This document shows positions 1-4,300 of a stretch of DNA of 5,244 bases, piece after piece. Location of the stretch: assembly GCA_937988795.1 (NCBI GenBank), contig CALKHY010000005.1, positions 1-5,244 of the forward strand. The letters run 5' to 3'. The DNA comes from an uncultured Candidatus Saccharibacteria bacterium (GTDB lineage Bacteria > Patescibacteriota > Saccharimonadia > Saccharimonadales > UBA4665). The notes beneath the pieces are model-generated. The model did no database searches. It had not been told where the DNA came from and was given only the letters and a program-made list of their open reading frames with translations. The stretch's first letter is position 1, and each line of letters begins with the position of its first letter. The position numbers and the translations under genes are program-made.

Positions 1-27
1 GAGTTCAGACGTGTGCTCTTCCGATCT
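1..27. other. Illumina TruSeq adapter remnant (not genomic)
   Basis: The first 27 bases, from GAGTTCAGACGTG through CTCTTCCGATCT, match the 3' part of the standard Illumina TruSeq read-2 adapter exactly, ending at the usual ligation junction GATCT. This is untrimmed library sequence at a contig end. It opens a spurious GTG start (13) and contributes five non-biological residues (VLFRS) to the reading frame that runs into the RNase H gene. Genomic sequence therefore begins at about base 28. Confidence 0.97.
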
Positions 28-531
28 GACAATGTTGTCAAAATAATACGTTTTGATTTTTACAATAATAGCGATAAGCAAGAAGCTCCGCGGATTGCCG
101 TTGACAATAAAACATCAGTTTTAACAGAGGTAAAATTGTTTGCCGATGGAGGGTCGAGAGGCAATCCTGGACCATCTGCACTAGGTTATGCCATATTGAG
201 CATGGATGATCAGATTGTTGTAAAAAAAGGACAATATTTAGGCATTACAACAAACAACCAAGCCGAGTACCAGGCGTTAAAGTCGGGGTTGGAAGAAGCC
301 GCCCGTATGCGGGTTGAAATCGTACACGTATACATGGATAGTCTGTTGGTTATAAACCAAATGCTGGGTGTCTTTAAAGTTAAAAATCGTGACCTTTGGC
401 CGATACATGCGGCGGTCAAGGATATAGCTGCTGGCTTTAAGAGAGTTACCTACACTCACGTCCCGAGAAACATGAATAAAATAGCCGATGCGGCAGTCAA
501 CGAGGCGTTAGATCATGCCGAAAAACGCTAG
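28..531 (+). CDS. RNase HI-family protein, 5' truncated
   Basis: This is a ribonuclease H-fold protein, expected to cut the RNA strand of RNA-DNA hybrids (primer and R-loop removal) with two divalent metals. The fold is complete. The first strand ends in FADGGSRGNPGP with catalytic Asp at 145-147. NNQAEYQAL gives Glu at 265-267, VYMDSLLV gives Asp at 337-339, and the C-terminal THVPRNMNKIAD gives the His and the last catalytic Asp at 487-489. The NNQAEYQAL form is typical of the RnhA-like group common outside proteobacteria rather than of E. coli RnhA itself. No ATG or GTG exists in frame between 28 and the first strand. A TTG at 136 follows a weak AGAGG but would remove most of strand beta-1. 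The real start is therefore most likely a few codons upstream in the lost sequence; residues from VVKIIRFDF onward look like a native N-terminus. The stop TAG at 529-531 lies 37 nt before rnpB, on the same strand. Family assignment is firm; the exact cellular role is inferred. Confidence 0.93.
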   Translation, partial: DNVVKIIRFDFYNNSDKQEAPRIAVDNKTSVLTEVKLFADGGSRGNPGPSALGYAILSMDDQIVVKKGQYLGITTNNQAEYQALKSGLEEAARMRVEIVHVYMDSLLVINQMLGVFKVKNRDLWPIHAAVKDIAAGFKRVTYTHVPRNMNKIADAAVNEALDHAEKR

Positions 532-552
532 CGTATACATCTTGACTATAGA

Positions 553-561
553 TGATATAAT
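553..561 (+). promoter_or_regulatory. Extended -10 promoter of rnpB
   Basis: TGATATAAT is a perfect extended -10 (TG at 553-554, TATAAT at 556-561). Counting 7-8 nt downstream puts transcription start at 568-569, exactly where the P1 helix of RNase P RNA begins. No good -35 lies at 16-18 nt spacing; a TTGACT at 542-547 is too close (8 nt) to serve. The TG extension would compensate. Confidence 0.7.
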
Positions 562-568
562 AATCTAT

Positions 569-965
569 GCCAGATCATCGGCTGATCGCCCCTTAAAAAG
601 TCTCTCGGGACAATGAGGGGAGGAAAGTCCGGGCAGCATAGGGAGAGGCAGTTGCTAACAGCAACCGGGGGTGACCCTAGGGAAAGTGCCACAGAAACAA
701 TACCGCCCTCCGAAGCAGTTGGCAGAGGATGGGTAAGGGTGAAATGAGTGGGGTAAGAGCCCACAGTTTACAATGGTGACATTGTAAAGAGGTAAACCCT
801 GTCTGCTGCAAGGTGATGGGCAATCGAGCCTACAGGCTCGTGGTTTCCCGCCAATGCCCATCGTAATTAACCCGCTTGATCTCGGCGGCGACGTCGAGAC
901 TAGATAGATGATCAGATGGTTGCCTAGGGGCAACTAAACAGAACCCGGCTTACGGATAATCTGGC
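569..965 (+). ncRNA. rnpB: RNase P RNA (catalytic subunit, bacterial A-like)
   Basis: This is the catalytic RNA of ribonuclease P, which removes 5' leaders from tRNA precursors together with the RnpA protein. The universally conserved core is present: GAGGAAAGTCCGGGC at 620-634 (CR-I, 5' strand of P4) and ACAGAACCCGGCTTAC at 938-953 (CR-V, 3' strand of P4). The internal GGGTGAAATGAG...GGTAAGAGCCCAC segment (around 738-765) and GAGGTAAACCC...GCTGCAAGG (around 789-813) are also characteristic. The ends are set by a perfect 7-bp P1 helix: GCCAGAT 569-575 pairs with ATCTGGC 959-965. P12 is visible as GATGGGCA 815-822 with TGCCCATC 855-862. Its length of about 397 nt is usual for the A type. One oddity is that the stretch between P12 and the conserved GCTTGA (863-879) reads GTAATTAACCC and lacks an obvious GGU, the L15 element that pairs with the tRNA 3' CCA in many bacteria. 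A terminator follows immediately. Confidence 0.97.
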
Positions 966-1006
966 AATAAAAAATACCTCTCGTTTGTTGAGAGGTATTT
1001 TTTATT
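966..1006. terminator. Bidirectional intrinsic terminator (rnpB / rplT)
   Basis: A perfect 17-bp inverted repeat (966-982 with 990-1006) has a 7-nt loop. The outer half is A6/T6-rich and the inner half is TACCTCTC/GAGAGGTA. Read on + it gives a stem followed by a T-tract right after the rnpB 3' end. Read on - it gives the same 12 nt after the rplT stop. One hairpin thus ends two convergent transcripts. Confidence 0.92.
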
Positions 1007-1018
1007 GATCGAAGCCTG

Positions 1019-1363
1019 TTACTTCTTTGCGGCTTTAACTACTGCCTCGAAGGCCTTCGGTTCATTGGTTGCCAACTCGCTCAGGATCTTGCGGTCCAAG
1101 TTGATGCTTGCTGCCTTAAGGCCTGCGATCAGCTTGCTGTAAGTGGTGCCGTTCAGCCGTGCGGCAGCGTTTATTCGTGCGTTCCACAACTCCCTGAAAG
1201 TTCGCTTACGGTTCTTGCGATCGCGGGTAGCAAACTGTAGGGCCTTAATGAGGGCCTGTCTACCGCGCTTGATGCTCACGCGGTTAGAGTGGGTCATGCC
1301 CGTGGTAGCACGGCGGATTTTAGCGTGTTTCTTGTGTGCGACTACGCCTCGTTTGACGCGCAT
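1019..1363 (-). CDS. rplT: 50S ribosomal protein L20
   Basis: This is an early 23S rRNA-binding assembly protein of the large subunit. The 114-residue product (E. coli L20 has 118) shows the typical very basic N-terminal helix ([16 protein letters not shown]), then the conserved segments around residues 39-65 ([29 protein letters not shown]) and the C-terminal globular domain ([19 protein letters not shown]). The ATG at 1361-1363 has an AGGAG Shine-Dalgarno at 1373-1377, nine bases upstream, which sits across the end of rpmI. The rpmI stop lies only 4 nt before the start, so translation is likely coupled. It is the last gene of infC-rpmI-rplT, followed by the shared terminator. L20 is a known autoregulator of this operon in E. 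coli and Bacillus; I see no obvious L20-binding leader here. Confidence 0.97.
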   Translation of the reverse strand: MRVKRGVVAHKKHAKIRRATTGMTHSNRVSIKRGRQALIKALQFATRDRKNRKRTFRELWNARINAAARLNGTTYSKLIAGLKAASINLDRKILSELATNEPKAFEAVVKAAKK

Positions 1364-1367
1364 ATCG

Positions 1368-1562
1368 TTAAGCTCCTAACTTTTGCTTAATTATCTTGGC
1401 AGCGGCGCCTTTTAGGGTGTCTAAGCCGGCGAAAGTGCGCTTGCGAGCGCCGCTTTTCTTCTGTAAGAAGTGGTTTACGTGCGAGTGGTGTACGCGAACT
1501 TTGCCGTTCTTGGTCAGGCGAACGCGGTCCTTGGTGCCACTATGCGTTTTTAGCTTTGGCAT
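1368..1562 (-). CDS. rpmI: 50S ribosomal protein L35
   Basis: This is a small basic large-subunit protein of 64 residues, the family's normal size. It carries the N-terminal signature [13 protein letters not shown], a His-rich middle (VHHSHVNHF) and a KKSGARKR stretch. The ATG at 1560-1562 is preceded by a strong AAGGAG (1571-1576) at 8 nt spacing. That Shine-Dalgarno and the first 23 bases of the gene lie inside the infC coding sequence in another frame, so ribosomes finishing infC pass the rpmI start. This middle position between infC and rplT is the standard bacterial order. Confidence 0.97.
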   Translation of the reverse strand: MPKLKTHSGTKDRVRLTKNGKVRVHHSHVNHFLQKKSGARKRTFAGLDTLKGAAAKIIKQKLGA

Positions 1563-2070
1563 GATTAGTGCTCCTTATTACGAAGTTTAGCTGTTTTCCG
1601 GCGAATTCTGGCTTTTGATCAACCACGATTGATTCGCCGAGGTCGCTTATTATCTTATCAGCAAGTTTAAAGCCTAAATCTTTGTGGGCAAGTTCGCGAC
1701 CTCTGAAGACTATTGCTATCTTAACTTTGTGGCCAGCCCCTAGAAAGTCTGCGACTTTGCGAAGTTTGACGCCAAGGTCATGTTCGCTAATCTTGAGCCC
1801 GAATCTCATTTGTTTCATTTCCAGCGCCTTGGCAGTGCGCTTGTTGCGTTGCAGCTGCTTGGTTCGCTGGTAGTTGTATTTGCCCCAGTCGATTATTTTT
1901 GCAACCGGTGGGTTGGCATCGGGGGCTATTTCTACCAAGTCTAACCCTCTGTCAGCTGCTGCTTGCAGTGCCTCATCGCGCGAAAGGATGCCCAGCTGAC
2001 TGCCGTTCTCATCGATTACGCGCAACTGTGGCGCCCGAATGTCTTGATTCAGGCGTGTTACCTTGCCGAT
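1540..2070 (-). CDS. infC: Translation initiation factor IF-3, with a probable AUC start
   Basis: IF3 binds the 30S subunit, blocks premature joining of 50S, and proofreads the start codon and initiator tRNA. From my proposed start the protein has 176 residues (E. coli 180). The N-domain carries RLNQDIRAPQLRVID and QLGILSRDEAL...GLDLVEIAPDANPPVAKI. The linker signature is IIDWGKYNYQRTK, and the C-domain includes KQMRFGLKISEHDLGVKLRKV and FRGRELAHKDLG. The first standard start codon is a TTG at 2025, which would delete the conserved RLNQDIRAPQ segment and has no Shine-Dalgarno. Reading upstream, conserved IF3 sequence continues to an ATC at 2068-2070, eight bases after a strong AAAGGAG. No ATG, GTG or TTG lies between 2025 and the in-frame stop at 2092-2094. 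E. coli infC likewise uses AUU, letting IF3 repress its own synthesis; the same logic is inferred here. The 3' end overlaps rpmI by 23 nt. Confidence 0.93.
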   Translation of the reverse strand: MGKVTRLNQDIRAPQLRVIDENGSQLGILSRDEALQAAADRGLDLVEIAPDANPPVAKIIDWGKYNYQRTKQLQRNKRTAKALEMKQMRFGLKISEHDLGVKLRKVADFLGAGHKVKIAIVFRGRELAHKDLGFKLADKIISDLGESIVVDQKPEFAGKQLNFVIRSTNHAKAKNA

Positions 2071-2078
2071 AAAGATAT

Positions 2079-2085
2079 CTCCTTT
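2079..2085 (-). promoter_or_regulatory. Shine-Dalgarno that sets the infC start
   Basis: AAAGGAG on the - strand, with 8 nt to the ATC at 2068-2070 and only 2 nt to another ATC at 2074-2076. The spacing selects the former. It is the only strong ribosome-binding sequence ahead of infC and is the main reason for extending the gene past the TTG at 2025. Confidence 0.75.
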
Positions 2086-2111
2086 ATCTTTTTATATTGT
2101 TAGTGAACCCT

Positions 2112-2140
2112 ATTGTAACAGAAGCAACAACAGGGGTCAA
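2112..2140 (-). promoter_or_regulatory. Sigma-70-type promoter of infC-rpmI-rplT
   Basis: On the - strand TTGACC (2140-2135) is followed by a 17-nt spacer and TACAAT (2117-2112): five of six matches to each consensus box at optimal spacing. Transcription should begin near A2104, giving a leader of about 34 nt to the AUC start. The -35 starts only 7 nt after the comM stop, so some read-through from comM may also feed the operon; no terminator is visible between them. Confidence 0.8.
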
Positions 2141-2147
2141 TAAGGGT

Positions 2148-3671
2148 TTAGCTTAAGCTTTGCAAGTTCGGGCTCCTATATTGCAGGGCTTCGCTAATAT
2201 GCATCGGCAAGATGGCGTCGGATTCGTCTAAGTCGGCGATAGTGCGCGCCACCTTGATGATGCGCATGTAACTTCTGGCCGATATCTCCAGGGCTTTGGC
2301 GGCGCTGTTGAGTAGATCGCGGGCGTCATTGGTAATGTTGCTTTTGACGCGAATGTCGTGGTTGTTCATATCGGCGTTTAGTTTGGTTGTCGAGCCATAC
2401 CTGCTGGCTTGTATCTCGCGGGCTCGTATGACCTTGTTTCGTATTTGCGAGTCGTCGTCGGTTTGGGAATGCGACAGCAGGCGCTCGTGCTCGATCTCCT
2501 GTACGTTTACGTACAGATCGATGCGGTCCATGATCGGTCCAGAGAGTTTTTGGCGATAGCGCAGGATGGCGTGCGCCGAGCAAGTGCAAGGTTTGCTGGT
2601 GCCGTAGTAGCCGCAGGGGCAGGGGTTGGCAGTTGCAACAAGTATAAAGTTCGCCGGATAGACTGCTGTATCTTTAACGCGTGCAACAGTAATCTCTCTA
2701 TCCTCGAGAGGTTGGCGCAAGGCTTCGATTGTGGCGCGTCCGAATTCAGGAAATTCATCAAAGAACAAAACGCCCCGATGTGCCAAGCTGATCTCGCCCG
2801 GACGTAAATTATTGCCGCCGCCGACGATGGCGATATGGCTGGCGCTGTGATGTGGCGCTCGGAAAGGCCGACTGACAACGAGCTCGTCGTAGTTGCCGCT
2901 AATGAGGCTGTGCAGCTGAGTAACCTCCAGCATTTCCTCGCGCTTGAGCGGTGGTAGGATTGAGGGCAGTGCTCGGGCTAGCATGCTTTTGCCGGCGCCG
3001 GGCGGCCCATTCAGGAATATGTTGTGTCCGCCGGCTGCGGCGATTTCCATGCCTCTTTTTGCTTGCTGTTGTCCGATTACCTCGCTTAAACGGTATTTGT
3101 GGGTGGTGCCGGCTGATGGCGGCAGTACGGGGTCCTTGTCCGTAGCAACTGAATTGAGGCTGCCCTGGTTGATGTCATTTAACAGTGATCCGATGGAGCT
3201 AGTTGGTATGAGTGTTACATTCGGGATGAGTTGTGCCTGCGTCATGTTGGTTGCAGGGATAAAGAATTTATGGATACCGCGTTTTTGCCCGGCAAGGATT
3301 TTGCCAATGATGCCGCGTACCGGCCTGACCGTGCCGTCCAGCCCAAGCTCGCCGATTACCGCGGCGTCCGCATCGAGCGGCCGTTTTATTTGACCGTCGG
3401 CCTGCAAAATCGCCAGGGCAATTGCCAGGTCGAGGCTGGTGCTTTCTTTTGGAATGTCGGCCGGCGCCAAGTTGATTGTGATCCGTTTCCTGGGCATTGC
3501 AATTTGGCTGCTGGCAAAGGCGCTGCGCACACGTTCGCGAGATTCGTCGATGGCTTTGTTGCCAAGGCCGACGATCGTGATGCCTGGCAGGCCATTGGAA
3601 AGCTGGCATTCGGTATCTATGATGATGCCGCTGGAGCCGATATTGAGGACAGTTCGGATTGGTTTTGGCAC
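2148..3671 (-). CDS. comM: ComM/YifB-family AAA+ ATPase (Mg-chelatase-like)
   Basis: In naturally competent bacteria ComM is a hexameric helicase that promotes branch migration when imported DNA recombines. From the GTG at 3669-3671 the product has 507 residues, the family's usual length (E. coli YifB about 506), and its first residues line up with the YifB N-terminus. Domain order (short-form numbering): a Lon-like S5-fold ChlI domain at about 20-170, with SNGLPGITIVGLG, ESRERVRSAF and ITINLAPADIPKE; then the AAA+ module with IGQQQAKRGMEIAAAGGHN, Walker A GPPGAGKS at 222-229 and Walker B VLFFDEFPEF at 301-310; four cysteines (NPCPCG...KPCTC) at about 351-364; LSGPIMDRIDL; and a C-terminal Mg_chelatase_C domain with SYMRIIKVARTIADLD. 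The frame stays open upstream to a TTG at 3857 (62 more codons, K/P/T-rich). That TTG lies in the 5' stem of a hairpin about 6 nt after the predicted transcription start and has no Shine-Dalgarno, so I prefer 3671, although no Shine-Dalgarno precedes it either. A TTG at 3797 is a third option. The family call is certain; the start is not. Confidence 0.93.
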   Translation of the reverse strand: MPKPIRTVLNIGSSGIIIDTECQLSNGLPGITIVGLGNKAIDESRERVRSAFASSQIAMPRKRITINLAPADIPKESTSLDLAIALAILQADGQIKRPLDADAAVIGELGLDGTVRPVRGIIGKILAGQKRGIHKFFIPATNMTQAQLIPNVTLIPTSSIGSLLNDINQGSLNSVATDKDPVLPPSAGTTHKYRLSEVIGQQQAKRGMEIAAAGGHNIFLNGPPGAGKSMLARALPSILPPLKREEMLEVTQLHSLISGNYDELVVSRPFRAPHHSASHIAIVGGGNNLRPGEISLAHRGVLFFDEFPEFGRATIEALRQPLEDREITVARVKDTAVYPANFILVATANPCPCGYYGTSKPCTCSAHAILRYRQKLSGPIMDRIDLYVNVQEIEHERLLSHSQTDDDSQIRNKVIRAREIQASRYGSTTKLNADMNNHDIRVKSNITNDARDLLNSAAKALEISARSYMRIIKVARTIADLDESDAILPMHISEALQYRSPNLQSLS

Positions 3672-3696
3672 GTATGTAATAGTCGTACGAGTTGGC

Positions 3697-3737
3697 GGAA
3701 AAGTAAAGACCGCCCCGGCTTGGTGTGGCCGGGGCGG
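3697..3737 (-). terminator. Terminator-like hairpin upstream of comM start (possible attenuator)
   Basis: On the - strand a perfect 10-bp stem, CCGCCCCGGC (3737-3728) with GCCGGGGCGG (3719-3710), has an 8-nt loop. TCTTTACTTTTCC follows it (3709-3697), with seven T in the first ten bases. It has the form of an intrinsic terminator and lies about 25 nt before the preferred comM start. A CCCCCG (3773-3768) could pair with part of the 3' arm as a rival structure. If the upstream frame is coding instead, the stem is inside the gene. Confidence 0.4.
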
Positions 3738-3778
3738 GTGTAGGGTGTTTGGTTTGGTTTTTGCTATCGGGGGTTTTG

Positions 3779-3826
3779 GCTTCGCTTTATGGAACAACGG
3801 CTTGCGAGAAGCCGTTGTTGCGAAGC
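3779..3826. repeat. Long imperfect inverted repeat / hairpin
   Basis: AACAACGGCTT (3793-3803) and AAGCCGTTGTT (3809-3819) form a perfect 11-bp stem with a 5-nt loop. An outer 7-bp stem is GCTTCGC (3779-3785) with GCGAAGC (3820-3826), with seven extra bases on one side only. On the + strand a T-rich GTTTTTGTTTTT follows, so it could terminate any + strand antisense transcript. On the - strand it is the central hairpin of the comM leader. Confidence 0.7.
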
Positions 3827-3869
3827 GTTTTTGTTTTTGAGCACTTTTTTTATTCAAAGTGCTAATTAC

Positions 3870-3898
3870 ATCTTATAAATTGGGTTTTTCTATGTCAA
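3870..3898 (-). promoter_or_regulatory. Promoter of comM
   Basis: On the - strand a perfect -35 TTGACA (3898-3893), a 17-nt spacer with an A-tract, then TAAGAT (3875-3870) as -10. A TATAAG two bases earlier is an alternative -10 at 15-nt spacing. Start is expected at A3863 or G3862, directly at the base of the first leader hairpin. Confidence 0.65.
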
Positions 3899-4030
3899 TA
3901 ACAATTATGCTTATTTTGCTGGGAACCTGTGTATAACTTTCGATTCAGTAGTAACTTTGCGTCGTATGTTTATGCGATTTTTGTGCCGAAGTAGAAGCCT
4001 TTCCGGTCCAGGAAGATTGCCGTAAGCATA

Positions 4031-4059
4031 TTGACAATTTTGTATGTTTGTAGTAGGCT
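4031..4059 (+). promoter_or_regulatory. Possible + strand promoter for the structured region / right-hand operon
   Basis: A perfect -35 TTGACA (4031-4036) is followed after 17 nt by TAGGCT (4054-4059), a poor -10 with three of six matches. Start would fall near 4066, at the first strand of the TTAGTAAGT hairpin. If used, it gives the gene at 4301 a structured leader of about 235 nt. Confidence 0.35.
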
Positions 4060-4063
4060 TTAA

Positions 4064-4106
4064 TTAGTAAGTCAAAAACAAAAACTTACTACAAAAAACT
4101 TACTAA
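4064..4106. repeat. Mutually exclusive hairpin arms in A-rich sequence
   Basis: TTAGTAAGT (4064-4072) can pair with ACTTACTAA (4098-4106, 9 bp). Its inner TAGTAAGT can pair instead with ACTTACTA (4084-4091, 8 bp). The two pairings share one strand and exclude each other. The linkers are almost pure A/C on + (U/G on -), so nothing else competes. The same word recurs in the stem at 4175-4183 (GGGTAGTAA). Confidence 0.7.
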
Positions 4107-4116
4107 AACCAAAAAC

Positions 4117-4230
4117 AAAAAATTATCGCTCTTCGCGGCCCTAAAGGTTGCAAGAGCGGTCAGTCAAAGCCGAAGGGTAGTAAGCGCCATGCAGTGTGTT
4201 TTTTGGGGCGGATTTACTACCCTAGGCTCC
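4117..4230 (-). ncRNA. Candidate small RNA of unknown family
   Basis: Read on the - strand, a TATAAT (4242-4237) puts the start at G4230. The RNA then forms a long stem: GGAGCC 4230-4225 with GGCTTT 4171-4166 (two G-U pairs), TTACTACCC 4214-4222 opposite GGGTAGTAA 4175-4183, and an inner 4-bp CGCC/GGCG (4185-4188 with 4207-4210) with an 18-nt A/C-rich loop. A second hairpin closes with CGCTCTT/AAGAGCG (4158-4152 with 4133-4127), then ATAA and a U6 tract at 4122-4117, resembling an intrinsic terminator. Against this strand, the inner part of the second hairpin pairs fully only on + (G-U pairs that become A-C on -), and four bases separate stem and U-tract. The same bases could equally be part of a + strand leader. 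The family is unknown to me. Confidence 0.38.
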
Positions 4231-4236
4231 ATAAAA

Positions 4237-4252
4237 ATTATACTGCATTATA
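4237..4252 (-). promoter_or_regulatory. Tandem TATAAT boxes (- strand)
   Basis: Two perfect -10 hexamers, TATAAT at 4252-4247 and 4242-4237, are spaced 10 bp apart on the - strand. The downstream one predicts a start at G4230, where the long stem begins. I see no recognisable -35 for either and no TG extension, so promoter function is likely but not certain. Confidence 0.45.
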
Positions 4253-4278
4253 CTGCGCGGATTCGTAGTGCGCAGTAT
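4238..4278. repeat. ATACTGC direct and inverted repeats (operator-like)
   Basis: TTATACTGC occurs twice in tandem with a 10-bp period (4238-4246, 4248-4256). An inverted copy follows, making a perfect 9-bp inverted repeat (ATACTGCGC 4250-4258 with GCGCAGTAT 4270-4278, loop 11). It lies 22 nt before the next ATG and overlaps the - strand TATAAT boxes. The helical spacing fits a regulator site; an mRNA hairpin is the alternative. Confidence 0.55.
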
Positions 4279-4300
4279 TTGTGTGATTACGGGACAGCGC

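Larger units (their letters stand above)
3672..3863 (-). promoter_or_regulatory. Candidate structured 5' leader of comM (or N-terminal extension)
   Basis: Between the predicted transcription start (3863/3862) and the preferred GTG start lie about 190 nt holding three hairpins in transcript order. The first is a 5'-terminal 7-bp stem (GCACTTT 3862-3856 with AAAGTGC 3847-3841). The second is an 11-bp stem extended by 7 outer pairs (3779-3826). The third is a 10-bp GC stem (3710-3737) followed by a U-rich run. The stretch between hairpins two and three is C/A-rich and G-poor, as in unstructured Rho-loading sequences. The region is also an open frame continuous with comM, encoding a low-complexity basic peptide. 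Stops are naturally scarce in such A/C-rich sequence, and a second frame is open for about 30 codons, so the open frame is weak evidence for coding. Confidence 0.45.
3899..4300. other. Protein-gene-free intergenic region, rich in RNA-like structure
   Basis: This gap of about 400 bp separates comM (-) from the right-hand operon (+). I find no convincing protein gene in it. The left part (3899-4030) is AT-rich and mostly unstructured to my eye. From 4031 on it holds a + strand promoter candidate, an A-rich segment with alternative hairpins (4064-4106), two large stems (4127-4158 and 4166-4230), tandem TATAAT boxes on the - strand and a three-copy ATACTGC cluster (4238-4278). It is not a tRNA, and I see no match to SRP RNA, tmRNA or a riboswitch family I know. 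Confidence 0.7.

Noticed and set aside
13..27. GTG start at 13 for the RNase H gene
   Set aside because: It lies in adapter sequence; the first five encoded residues are artificial.
542..561. TTGACT at 542 as the -35 of rnpB
   Set aside because: Only 8 nt separate it from the TATAAT; 16-18 are needed. The extended -10 explains the promoter better.
546..933. - strand open frames at 546-764 and 655-933
   Set aside because: They lie antisense to rnpB, whose identity is certain; the peptides look random.
2409..3743. Long + strand open frames opposite comM (for example 2944-3393, 3231-3743)
   Set aside because: They mirror the codon pattern of a certain gene on the other strand, have no recognisable protein motifs and no plausible ribosome sites.
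3855..3857. TTG at 3857 as the comM start
   Set aside because: It has no Shine-Dalgarno, lies within the 5' hairpin stem and about 6 nt from the predicted transcript start, and makes the protein 62 residues longer than the family. It is kept as an alternative, not excluded.
4064..4106. CRISPR array
   Set aside because: The repeats are only 7-9 nt, with unequal short A-rich gaps and mixed orientation; no spacer-like units or cas genes.
4064..4230. tmRNA, SRP RNA or tRNA in the intergenic region
   Set aside because: No T-loop with TTCRA, no tmRNA 5' motif, no GGAAGCAGCCAAGG-type SRP loop. The AGGCTCCA at 4224-4231 looks like an acceptor end, but no matching 5' acceptor strand or arms lie upstream.
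4268..4300. GTG at 4268 as start of the small membrane protein
   Set aside because: It overlaps the inverted repeat, has no ribosome site and adds an unlikely polar stretch before the first membrane helix.
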